This document shows, in pieces, positions 50,637 through 59,137 of a stretch of DNA of 64,000 nucleotides. The notes below the pieces were generated by a model that was given only the letters and a program-made list of their open reading frames with translations, had not been told where the DNA came from and did not search any database. Source of the stretch: Streptomyces sp. NBC_01463 (GTDB lineage Bacteria; Actinomycetota; Actinomycetes; Streptomycetales; Streptomycetaceae); NCBI GenBank assembly GCA_036227345.1, contig CP109468.1:806001-870000 (forward strand), given 5' to 3'. The position numbers and the translations under genes were made by a program. Every line of letters begins with the position of its first letter. Within the stretch, counting starts at the first letter, position 1.

Positions 50637-51542
50637 GTGACGTCCGCCGGGCCACCCGCCATCGAGGAGTACGTCGTGTCCGGACGGGACGGCGGCCCCT
50701 ACGGGATCACCACGGGTCCGGACGGTGCGCTGTGGTTCACCCTGGTGCAGAGCGGCGGCATCGGCCGCCTGCTGCCCGGACAGCAACCGGTCATCCACCA
50801 GTTGGACCCCGGCTCCGGGCCGACCGTCATCACCCCGGGTCCCGACGGTGCGCTGTGGTTCACCGAATACCGGTCCCACCGGATCGGCCGGATCACCACG
50901 GAGGGCCAAGTCACGGAGTTCGCGCTGCCAAGTGCCTCCTGCGGGCCATTCGGTATCGCGTCAGGGCCGGACGGTGCGCTCTGGTTCACCGAGACCGCCA
51001 CCGACAGCATCGGGCGCCTGACCCCTGACGGAACGGTCACGGAGTACCCGCTGTCGCGCGACGGGGCGTTCCCCTCCGCGATAGCCGCAGGGCAGGACGC
51101 GATGTGGTTCACGCTGAATCAGGCCAACGCCGTCGGCCGCATCGACATGGACGGTCGGATCCTCCTCCACGACCTGCCCACCGACGCCGCCTGCCCGGTG
51201 GGGATCGCTGTCGGCCCCGACGGTGACGTCTGGTTCGCAGAGATCGCCGCCGGCCAGATCGGCCGGATCTCTCCCGAGGGCCGAATCACCGAACACCCTC
51301 TGCCTGACCGCTCGTCCCGCCCCCACGCCGTCACCACCGACTCCCGTGGAACGGCATGGTTCACGGAGTGGGGTGCCAACCGCATCGGGTCCCTCGGCAC
51401 GGACGGCGTCGTAACAGTCCACGACCTGCCCACCCCGGCCTCGGAACCGCACGGCATCACCGTCGGCCCGGACGGTGCCCTGTGGGCAGCCTTGGAAGTC
51501 GGTTCCCTCGCCCGCCTCGTACCAGCCCGTCGAGGCGGCTGA
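50637..51542 (+). CDS. vgb: Virginiamycin B lyase (Vgb), streptogramin B inactivation
   Basis: A 301-residue seven-bladed propeller with repeated GPDGALWFTE units, e.g. ITTGPDGALWFTLVQSGGIGRL and IASGPDGALWFTETATDSIGRL. The GTG at 50637 gives a length equal to known Vgb enzymes (about 299). H230, E270, H272 and E287 occupy nearly the same spacing as the S. aureus active-site residues I recall (H228, E268, H270, E284). Vgb linearises the streptogramin B ring by Mg-dependent elimination, so this gene probably gives streptogramin resistance or acts on a related depsipeptide. The YCII gene follows 50 bp downstream and may be co-transcribed. Confidence 0.85.
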   Translation: MTSAGPPAIEEYVVSGRDGGPYGITTGPDGALWFTLVQSGGIGRLLPGQQPVIHQLDPGSGPTVITPGPDGALWFTEYRSHRIGRITTEGQVTEFALPSASCGPFGIASGPDGALWFTETATDSIGRLTPDGTVTEYPLSRDGAFPSAIAAGQDAMWFTLNQANAVGRIDMDGRILLHDLPTDAACPVGIAVGPDGDVWFAEIAAGQIGRISPEGRITEHPLPDRSSRPHAVTTDSRGTAWFTEWGANRIGSLGTDGVVTVHDLPTPASEPHGITVGPDGALWAALEVGSLARLVPARRGG

Positions 51543-51592
51543 CCCCCCGCCAACAGCAACAGAACCAGCAACAGCGACCGGAGGAACGAACC

Positions 51593-51940
51593 ATGAAGTA
51601 CGCACTCGTCATCTTCGAGACGGATGCCTCGCGCGCTCAGATCCAGGCCGACCGGGACTTGTACCGGAAGGCATACGAGACCTGGATCGGCGAGACGGCA
51701 GCCGCAGGGAAGCTGGTGGGCGGCGACGCGCTCGATACGGAGCGCCGAAGCGCCATCACCGTACGGAAGGCGGAGAACGGGGTTGCCACCGTGGGCGAGG
51801 GGCCCGTACACGGCGGTGAGGAGACGCTCGGGGGCTGGTTCGTGCTGGAGGTGACCGACCACGCCGAGGCCGTCGAGCTGGCCTGCTCCTTCCCCACTTC
51901 TGAGACACTCGAACTCCGACCGCTCCTCGAATCCGCCTGA
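51593..51940 (+). CDS. YCII-related domain protein
   Basis: A 115-residue protein behind GGAGG. MKYALVIFETDASRAQIQADRDLYRKAYETWIGETAAAGKLVGGDALDTE, then HGGEETLGGWFVLEVTDHAEAVELACSFPTSETLELRPLL, is the YCII/DGPF ferredoxin-like fold with a conserved His/Asp region. Members are small cytosolic proteins associated with ECF sigma factors or oxidative enzymes; function is unproven. It lies in the same direction as vgb, 50 bp apart. Confidence 0.85.
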   Translation: MKYALVIFETDASRAQIQADRDLYRKAYETWIGETAAAGKLVGGDALDTERRSAITVRKAENGVATVGEGPVHGGEETLGGWFVLEVTDHAEAVELACSFPTSETLELRPLLESA

Positions 51941-52168
51941 GCCGGACGGTGCCGAGGCGGCCGCCGCCGGCCGTGGGCAGCGATGCGGACTCTCGGCCGC
52001 CGGCTCGCCTCGCCAAGACTCGTCGGCTGATGACCGAGATCAGCGAACTGCATGTCAGGCGCCACCGGATCGTCACCGGAGCCGCCACACCGCCTCATGC
52101 CGGCTGACTCCCGGATCCTCAACTCCGCCACAACCATGACCACTTGTGTGAACAACCAGGGAGAGCAC

Positions 52169-53110
52169 ATGCTGTTCCGATCTACGACCGAAGCCGACCT
52201 CGACCGGGTCACAGACGTCACGGTCGACGAACCCGTCAGCTGGATCGCCGCCGATCGCTACCTCGATGAGCTGGGCCAGGCAATGTACAGGCCGGAGTGG
52301 ACCTGGATCGCCGAGGACGCAGGGCAGGTGGTGGGCCGTGCCCTGTGGTGGGGGCAGCCGAGCGGTGAGTACCCCCTTGCCCTGGACTGCCTGCACGTCG
52401 ACGCCTCGGCCCCCGACCGTACGGCGGTCGCGGCAGGGCTGGTGTCCGCAAGTCTGAAAGCCTTCGCCGAACAGGGCGCACCCAAGATGCCGCTGTACAA
52501 CGTGACGTTGCCGAACGGCTGGCGTGAGACTCCGGCCGTCGCGGCCGCTCTTGCCTGGCGGCGCGACGCCGCCCTGGCGGCCGGTCTCACTGACGAGGTC
52601 GAGCGGCTGCGCCTGGAGTGGGCACCCGGCACAGGGGTCCCTGCTGTCAACGGGAGCCTTGACTTCGTGGAGGCGAGCGACGAGGAGTTTCTGCGGGTAT
52701 TCCGACAGATCGCGGTGGGCAGCCTGGATGGCGAGACCCGCAGGAACCTGGCGGCCAAGGGGGCCGAGGCCACGGCCCGTGACGAAATGGACTTCTATCT
52801 CGGCTGCCCGGGGGAGCGTGCCTGGTGGCGGCTGGCCCGCAACTCCGAAGGGGAGACCGTGGGCCTGGCGATCCCGTCGGCCACTCCGTACAACCGCAAT
52901 GTCGGATACCTGGGAGTCATCCCCGAGTTCCGCGGACGCGGCTATGTCGATGAGGTACTCGCCGAGATCACCCGGGTCCACGCGGAGGCCGGAGCCGAGG
53001 TGATCACGGCCACCACGGACACGGGCAATGCGCCGATGGCGGCTGCCTTCGCGCGGGCCGGATACCGCACCGCGCAGATCCGGATGATCTACTCGGCGCC
53101 GGAGTCCTGA
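52169..53110 (+). CDS. GNAT-family N-acetyltransferase
   Basis: A 313-residue protein from an ATG at 52169 with GGGAG upstream. The C-terminal GNAT core is visible: YNRNVGYLGVIPEFRGRGYVDEVLAEITRVHAEAGAEVITATTDTGNAPMAAAFARAGYR, with the acetyl-CoA loop around GVIPEFRGRGY. The N-terminal half (ADRYLDEL..AMYRPEWTWIAEDAGQVVGRALWWG) is a degenerate GNAT fold, so it is a tandem-GNAT protein of about usual size. Substrate unknown. It converges on the LAL regulator 5 bp away. Confidence 0.8.
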   Translation: MLFRSTTEADLDRVTDVTVDEPVSWIAADRYLDELGQAMYRPEWTWIAEDAGQVVGRALWWGQPSGEYPLALDCLHVDASAPDRTAVAAGLVSASLKAFAEQGAPKMPLYNVTLPNGWRETPAVAAALAWRRDAALAAGLTDEVERLRLEWAPGTGVPAVNGSLDFVEASDEEFLRVFRQIAVGSLDGETRRNLAAKGAEATARDEMDFYLGCPGERAWWRLARNSEGETVGLAIPSATPYNRNVGYLGVIPEFRGRGYVDEVLAEITRVHAEAGAEVITATTDTGNAPMAAAFARAGYRTAQIRMIYSAPES

Positions 53111-53115
53111 GCGGA

Positions 53116-55800
53116 TCACGAGGCCAGGAGCTCAGCGAGCTCGGTGCGGGAGCTGATGCCCAGTTTGGGGAACGCGCGGTAGAGATGATGCCCCACGGTG
53201 CGGGGACTGAGGAACAGCTGGGTGGCGATCTCGCGGTTGGTCGCACCCGTGGCGGCCAACCGTACGACTTCGCGCTCCTGCGGGCTCAACGGATTGACCC
53301 GTCCGTCGACCGGCCCTGTGAGGTCGGCGCTGCCCCCTGCGGCCTGGAGCTCCGCGCGGGCGCGGCGGGCCCAGGGCCGAGCTCCTAGCCTCTCGAAGAC
53401 CTCCAGTGCCTCGCGCAGGTGATCCCGGGCATCGATCTTTCGCCGGAGCCGGCGCAGCCATTCGCCGTGGAGCAGTTCGGTGCGGGCCCGTTCGAAGTCG
53501 CCGCGGCCATGATGGAGGTGCGCGGCTGCGGTGAAGTGCTCTTCGGCCCTGTCGTCCTGGCTCACCATGGCCCGGCAGCGCAGGGCCATGGCGTCGAGGA
53601 GAGTCCCGGGAGCGGCGGCCGCCCACGCGCCGAGGAGGCGGGTTGGTTCCTCGGCCCGCTCGGGACGGCCGGCGCGCACCGCAGCCTCGACGAGGTCGGG
53701 CAGGAGGAACATGGTCAGCAGGGGGTGGTCCACCTGCTTCTGCGCCGATTCCAGCAGCTCCAGCGCCGATTCCGGCCGCCCGAGGCCCAGCTCCAGCAGG
53801 CCCAGTGCCCACAGGGCGTCCGCTGTGCCCCGTCCGACATCGCGCGGTCGCGTGTAGTCCAGGGCCTCCTGCGCCAGGGTGCGGCTGTCGTGCTCCTGCC
53901 CCCGGACGGCGGCCAGTGTCGCCAGGACCGCCCGCAGGTGCGCGGCCCGGTGGTCCAGGTTGTAGTACTCGGCCAGTCGCAGTCCCTCGGCGGCGCTTGC
54001 CGTTGCCTCTTCGTGCCGGCCGAGTGCCAGCTCAGCCTGGGCGAGCAGGTGCAGTGTTGTGGGCAGCCAGCCGCTGATCCCGTGGTCGCGGCAGTGGGCG
54101 ACCGAGGCGGCGGCCATCTCGTGTGCGGCCGCGTGGTCGGCGACGACGTGGCAGTAGATCCCGGTCATCAGCCGGTCCATGAACCCGGTACCGGGTTCCC
54201 TGCCGGCCCGCACCAACGCTTGGAGGGAGCCGAGCGCGCCGGTCGGGTCGTCGGTGAACAGACGTGCTGCCACATCGACCACCAGCAGGTCAGGGGCGCG
54301 GGCTCCGATCTCGGTCATCAGCCCCGCGTCGCCCGCGGAGAAGGCCGCATGAACCGCGTCGACCAGGAGCGGTGCAAGGCTGTCGGGGCGGTTGGGGCCG
54401 ATCAGGTCGGCGCACTCAAGCAGGATGCGGCCGGCAGTCTCCGGCCTGCCGTAGCCGAGCTCGACGACGGCTCGCACCCGCGCGAAATCCGCCGCCGTGT
54501 CAGGGTCGAGAAGAGGAAGAGGCACTTGGTCGGCCAGCGCCCCGCACCGCTTGTCCTGGCCGGCGTCGCTCGCCTTCTGCGCGGCACAGATGAGGCGGCG
54601 CGCGCGACGCTGCGGAACCGCCGTGAGCTGGGCCGCGCGTTCGTAGGCTGCGGAGGCGGACGCCATGGCCTGCCGACTGCCGGCCCATTCGGCAACCCGC
54701 TCCAGCTCGTCGGCGACCTGCTCGTCCGGGCCCGTCGACGCAGCGGCCAGGTGCCAGGCGCGCCGGTGCGCATGCCCGGAGGGCGCCAACGTATCCGCCA
54801 GCGCCTTGTGTGCCGCGATGCGGCCGGCGAGTGGTGCCCCCTGGTAAGCGGCATACCTGACCAGGGGATGCCGGAAACGGACCATCTCGCCAGACACGAA
54901 GACGAGCCCGGAGCGTTCCGCAGGGGCGAGATCCTCGACCACGGCACCGAGTCGGCCTGCGGCCGCGAGTACCAGCGGCAGCTCTCCGGTGTCGTCCGCG
55001 GCTGCCACGCTCAGCACCATCTGGGTGGCCCGAGGTAGAGCGGCAATCTGCGTCAGGAACGCGTCCTGCATGCGGCCCGTGAGCCGGGACGTCACCTCGG
55101 GGACCGGCAGGGGGCTCAGCTGCCCCTCCCGCTGGGCAAGGGTGAGCGCGGCGGACAGTTCGATGAGAGCCAGGGGGTTGCCTTGTGACTGCTCGATGAT
55201 CCGATCAGCGACGTAGGGGGGCAGGTCGGCAACCAGTTCTTCCGCCGCCACCCGGTCCAATCCTTCGAGCAGGAGGTCGGGCAGCCCTCGAACATCGGCG
55301 CCGCGGGCTCCGCTGCGGACGGCGAAGACCATCACGACGCCCTCCGTGCGCAGTCGGCGCGCGGCGAAGGTGAGCATGTCCACCGATGGCTGGTCGAGCC
55401 ACTGCGCATCATCGATCAGGCACAACAGGGGCCTCTCGTCCGCGATCTCGGACAGCATGGTGAGGACGGCCAGGCCGACGGTGAGACGATCGCGCACGAC
55501 GTCGTCGGTGAGTCCGCATATCGCCCTCATCGCCGCAGCCTGCGGGCCGGGCAGTTGGTCGACGACATGCAGCACCGGCAGGAACAAGTGGTGCAGCCCG
55601 CCGAACGCGAGCTCCATCTCCGACTCGACGCCTTCGACGCGCAGCACGCGCATGCCGTCCGCCCGCCCGGCGGCGTAGTCGAGCAGGGCTGTCTTCCCGA
55701 TGCCCGCCTCACCGCGGACCAGCAATGCGCTGCTCATTCCCCGAAGGGTGTCGGCGAGCATCTGATCCATGCGGTCCCGCTCCGCGACTCTCCCCTGCAA
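53116..55800 (-). CDS. LAL-type LuxR-family regulator (large ATP-binding)
   Basis: An 894-residue regulator. Walker A GEAGIGKT (30-37) and Walker B-like LLCLIDDAQWLDQPS (about 124-138) form the ATPase; a long TPR-like helical middle follows; the C-terminal LuxR helix-turn-helix is LSPQEREVVRLAATGATNREIATQLFLSPRTVGHHLYRAF. The start is a TTG at 55800, which gives the family-typical LQGRVAERDRMDQML; an in-frame stop lies just upstream and an ATG at 55770 is the alternative. LAL proteins often activate biosynthetic clusters; the trio at 57764-62516 is a nearby candidate target. Confidence 0.85.
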   Translation of the reverse strand: MQGRVAERDRMDQMLADTLRGMSSALLVRGEAGIGKTALLDYAAGRADGMRVLRVEGVESEMELAFGGLHHLFLPVLHVVDQLPGPQAAAMRAICGLTDDVVRDRLTVGLAVLTMLSEIADERPLLCLIDDAQWLDQPSVDMLTFAARRLRTEGVVMVFAVRSGARGADVRGLPDLLLEGLDRVAAEELVADLPPYVADRIIEQSQGNPLALIELSAALTLAQREGQLSPLPVPEVTSRLTGRMQDAFLTQIAALPRATQMVLSVAAADDTGELPLVLAAAGRLGAVVEDLAPAERSGLVFVSGEMVRFRHPLVRYAAYQGAPLAGRIAAHKALADTLAPSGHAHRRAWHLAAASTGPDEQVADELERVAEWAGSRQAMASASAAYERAAQLTAVPQRRARRLICAAQKASDAGQDKRCGALADQVPLPLLDPDTAADFARVRAVVELGYGRPETAGRILLECADLIGPNRPDSLAPLLVDAVHAAFSAGDAGLMTEIGARAPDLLVVDVAARLFTDDPTGALGSLQALVRAGREPGTGFMDRLMTGIYCHVVADHAAAHEMAAASVAHCRDHGISGWLPTTLHLLAQAELALGRHEEATASAAEGLRLAEYYNLDHRAAHLRAVLATLAAVRGQEHDSRTLAQEALDYTRPRDVGRGTADALWALGLLELGLGRPESALELLESAQKQVDHPLLTMFLLPDLVEAAVRAGRPERAEEPTRLLGAWAAAAPGTLLDAMALRCRAMVSQDDRAEEHFTAAAHLHHGRGDFERARTELLHGEWLRRLRRKIDARDHLREALEVFERLGARPWARRARAELQAAGGSADLTGPVDGRVNPLSPQEREVVRLAATGATNREIATQLFLSPRTVGHHLYRAFPKLGISSRTELAELLAS

Positions 55801-56077
55801 TGCTCGCCCCGTTCCTCAGCGCTTCGATCGACCCTCCCGATTCCGACAGCGCCGTACGGCAGCACGCCGCGAGGGTCTCGATGATCTTCTCACCGATCGC
55901 ACGCGAGGGGAGGGGGGCACTCTCCGTCCGCGCTCTCGCCGCACGTGCGCGCCGGTCCAGGGCGTGGGACTGCCGCCCCGGGCGCTTTCGTTCGGATCAT
56001 CGTGCGGACTTTCGGAGCAGGGCGGACGGCGGCTCTCCCGCGCGGATGGCCCGATACGGTTCCGGGGCAGCGGCGGC
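55801..56077. other. Spacer between two minus-strand regulator genes
   Basis: 277 bp with no supported gene or strong hairpin. It presumably holds the LAL promoter. Confidence 0.4.
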
Positions 56078-57373
56078 TCAGGTGGAACTGAGGGGGTGGG
56101 TAGCCGTGACGGAGCGCGGGGGCCAGGCCCGGGGCGCCAGAATGCCCAGTACGTAGGCGCGGGCGACGAGGGCCGGCCTGGTCGCGGCCCCGAGGATCTC
56201 CCGGAGCCGGCTGAGGTGGTAGTCGACCGTCTGCCGGGACAGCCTCAGTGACGTGGCGATCTCGCCGTTGCTGCTGCCCTCGGCGAGGAGGGACAGAATG
56301 CGGACCTGCGCGGCGGTGAGCGGCGGATGGGCCGCGTGGGCAAGGCTCTGGTGGGTGACGACGGCCCACACGTGCCGGGCCCGCGCCGCGGAGCGCCCGA
56401 CCGTCGTCAGGTGGAGCTGTACGCGGCGCTGCCGCCCCTGGAGGTCGACGAACACGGCGGACGTCTCCACCCGTCTCACCCTGCGGGCTATCAGCCCGTT
56501 CCATCTCCGGTGCAGCTGGCCGAGGTCGGGCGCGGGCGCGAGCAGGGTGTGCGCACGGCGGCCGACGAGATCGGCCAGGCTCGTCCGGAACAGCTCAGCG
56601 GCTGCCGCACTCGCCTGCACGACCCGCCCGTTGGCCGACAGCAGCGCGCACGGCAGCCCGCTGTGGTCGCGCAGCGCCTGCAGGTTCTCCTCGGCCTCCC
56701 GGCGCTGGACCATCGCGCGGGTGTGTTCCGTGATGTCCACGTAGATCCCGGCGACGCAGGTCTCCGCGTTCTCCTCCACGGGGAAGCGGTGGCCCGCCGC
56801 CTGCCCGGTGGTGCCGTCCGCGCGCTGATAGCCGAGCGTGTGGCGGACCGGCCTGCCGCGCGCGAGGATCTCCTGGTCGAGCGCGCGGAACTGCACGGCG
56901 TCGGCCGGGGAGTCGAAGTCCTCGATGTGTTTGCCGACGACCTCCTGCGGGGTCGTGCCGTAGAGGTGCGCGTAGGCGTGGTTGGCCCACAGATAGCGTC
57001 CCTCCCGGTCCCGGATGAAGGCGGCGGCGGGCGCGAGGTCGGCGAAGTCCGCGAACGCGGCGTAACGGCGCGGCACTTCGGGCCGCGTGTCGGCCTCCAC
57101 CGCGAGCCCGCGCCTGCGGCCCTGGCCACGTGCCCCGTCCAGTGACCAGGTCACGTCGAAGGTGCGGCCGTCGAACCGGGTCCGCCGGTGGCCGTCCGCG
57201 GTCGAGGAGCCCGGATCCGACAGTTCCTGCCGCAACCGGTCGAGGAACCGCTGCGCCGTACCCAGGTCGGCGAAGGCGCCGCCACCTCGCTCCAGAACGC
57301 GCCACTGCCCGTCAACCTCCCACCAGGACACGGGTAGATGTTCAAGCAGTGCCTTGAGCGCGTGATCGTCCAC
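56078..57373 (-). CDS. PAS-domain LuxR-family regulator
   Basis: A 431-residue protein. A PAS domain at about 110-225 has AAAFIRDREGRYLWANHAYAHLYGTTPQEVVGKHIEDF and ends FPVEENAETCVAGIYVDITEH; a second PAS-like segment (QALRDHSGLPCALLSANGRVVQASAAAAELF) follows at about 240-330. The C-terminal LuxR helix-turn-helix is PPLTAAQVRILSLLAEGSSNGEIATSLRLSRQTVDYHLSRLREIL. There is no kinase domain, so it is a one-component sensor-regulator, perhaps for redox or a small ligand. It is divergent from the ATP-grasp operon over 390 bp, making it the best candidate regulator of that operon. Confidence 0.85.
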   Translation of the reverse strand: MDDHALKALLEHLPVSWWEVDGQWRVLERGGGAFADLGTAQRFLDRLRQELSDPGSSTADGHRRTRFDGRTFDVTWSLDGARGQGRRRGLAVEADTRPEVPRRYAAFADFADLAPAAAFIRDREGRYLWANHAYAHLYGTTPQEVVGKHIEDFDSPADAVQFRALDQEILARGRPVRHTLGYQRADGTTGQAAGHRFPVEENAETCVAGIYVDITEHTRAMVQRREAEENLQALRDHSGLPCALLSANGRVVQASAAAAELFRTSLADLVGRRAHTLLAPAPDLGQLHRRWNGLIARRVRRVETSAVFVDLQGRQRRVQLHLTTVGRSAARARHVWAVVTHQSLAHAAHPPLTAAQVRILSLLAEGSSNGEIATSLRLSRQTVDYHLSRLREILGAATRPALVARAYVLGILAPRAWPPRSVTATHPLSST

Positions 57374-57763
57374 AGTGATGTTCCGTCCTCGGTCGACTGA
57401 CTGACACGGGTTGCCATCGCAATGTGTATCCCGTCCCGATCCGGCGCATGCTCGGTTCTCGGCCGACCTGAGGAGTGCGGGCGCCTCACCCGTGACGCGC
57501 CGGCGGGCCTCCCGGAACTCTCACGATCCTTCTACGCGGCCTGCAACTCTGGCATTTGCCTGACCGTTGCACGCCTTCACCGTCATTCCGGCCCCCTCTC
57601 GCCTGATTCCCTTGTGTGTGCGGGCAGACACGCCATGTCACGGGCGAGGTCTCCTTCCGATGTTTCCCGGACGCACGGCTCCGGGGCCGGGCCCCGCAGC
57701 GGGTACGGGGCGAACCGCCCGGCCGCGGCTTCTGACCACACGAACGAACGGAGACGAACTTCA
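57374..57763. other. Divergent promoter region of regulator and ATP-grasp operon
   Basis: 390 bp with no supported gene. It should contain both promoters; I did not find a convincing palindrome. Confidence 0.4.
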
Positions 57764-59137
57764 GTGAGCAAGGTGCTGTTGGTGCATGCCAAGGGTGGTC
57801 CGCCGCTCGGTCACGTCCTTTCCCGGGCGGCCGCGAGGTCGCAGGTGCACCTGCTGGCGCTCAGCGCCCTGCCGCCCTCGGTCGCCGGCTCCGCCGCGCG
57901 GCTGTGCGCCTCGGTCGAGACGCCGGCCGACGCGGAGCGGGCGGACCTGGTCTCCCTGATCGTCTCGCGGGCGCGGGCCGTCAGGGCGGAGGCGGTGCTC
58001 ACCTTCTCCGAGTACGCGGTGGTGGCAGTCGCCGAGGCCTGCGAGGAACTCGGACTCGCCGGGGCCGGCAGCGCCTCGGCCCTGGCCCGCGACAAGCGGC
58101 TGATGCGCCGCACCTGGCAGGAACACGGGCTGCCACAACCGGAGTTCCGCCCCGTCGCCACGGAGGCGGACCTCCACGCGGCCACCGAAGCACTGACCTT
58201 CCCACTGCTGCTCAAGGCGGCCTGGAGCGCGGGCTCCACCGCGCACCAGATCATCCGCTCCCCCCACGAGGCCTCCGCCGCCTGGTCCCGCTCGCGGGAA
58301 GTAATGGCCGAATCAGCCCAGTTGGGTTACGCGGAACTCCACGTGGCCGAGGCCCAGGCGGACTTCGTCGTCGAGGAGATCGTCACCGGTCTGGCCACCG
58401 ACTGGTTCGACGAGCCCGGCTGGGGCGACTACGTCAGCGTCGAGGGCGTCGTGGCCGACGGCGACTTCCACCCGGTCTGCCTCAGCGGCCGGATGCCCAC
58501 GGTCGAACCGTTCACCGAACGCGCGGGCATCACCCCCGCCCTGCTGCCGCCAGAGGCCCAGGAGCGTGTCGTGGCCCTCGCCCGGGAGGCCGTGGACGCC
58601 CTCGGGCTCAGCAACTGCGGTACGCACACCGAGATCAAGCTCGGGGCGGACGGCCGCATGTGGCTGATCGAGACGGCGGCCCGGCTGGGCGGCGCGATGA
58701 CTGTCCCGCAGATCGAGGAGGTCTTCCACCTCGACCTCGTCGGCATGCTGGTCGACCACCTCCTCGGCCGCCCGGTCGACTGGCCTCAACAGGCGCGTAC
58801 CCCCGCGCAGGCCAGCGGCGCGGCCGGCTCCCTCGTCGTCCTCGCGGTCGACGGCAGCGGCGAAGCCTGGCAGGACCTGCGGGTCTGGGACTTCCCGGCG
58901 GTCTCCGCGGGCGTCCCGCTCAGCCGCGGCAGCGAGTTGTCCGTGGTCACGGAGAGCTCGCTCGCCGACGGCAGCGTCGTACCGGTCTACGACCCGGCCG
59001 CCGGGGCCAACACCATGGCGGCACTGTGCCTGCTCTCCGCCGCCGACCCGCGCACCGTGCTCCGCGACTTCGAGGCCCTGGTCGACGCCCTGCCCCGGGT
59101 ACTGCCCGCCGCGCTGCCCGAGGGAGCCGCCATATGA
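57764..59137 (+). CDS. ATP-grasp ligase of unknown substrate
   Basis: A 457-residue protein from a GTG at 57764 with GGAG upstream. It opens with a pre-ATP-grasp Rossmann-like domain (SKVLLVHAKGGPPLGHVLSRA). The ATP-grasp part begins ARDKRLMRRTWQEHGLPQPEF (108-128), has the ATP-binding lysine in LLLKAAWSAGST (148-159), EEIVTG (204-209) and the metal-binding IETAARLGGAMTV (302-314). This form is typical of carboxylate-amine ligases making peptides or amides, including natural-product ligases. Its stop overlaps the next start by ATGA, so the two proteins are made together. Confidence 0.8.
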   Translation: MSKVLLVHAKGGPPLGHVLSRAAARSQVHLLALSALPPSVAGSAARLCASVETPADAERADLVSLIVSRARAVRAEAVLTFSEYAVVAVAEACEELGLAGAGSASALARDKRLMRRTWQEHGLPQPEFRPVATEADLHAATEALTFPLLLKAAWSAGSTAHQIIRSPHEASAAWSRSREVMAESAQLGYAELHVAEAQADFVVEEIVTGLATDWFDEPGWGDYVSVEGVVADGDFHPVCLSGRMPTVEPFTERAGITPALLPPEAQERVVALAREAVDALGLSNCGTHTEIKLGADGRMWLIETAARLGGAMTVPQIEEVFHLDLVGMLVDHLLGRPVDWPQQARTPAQASGAAGSLVVLAVDGSGEAWQDLRVWDFPAVSAGVPLSRGSELSVVTESSLADGSVVPVYDPAAGANTMAALCLLSAADPRTVLRDFEALVDALPRVLPAALPEGAAI

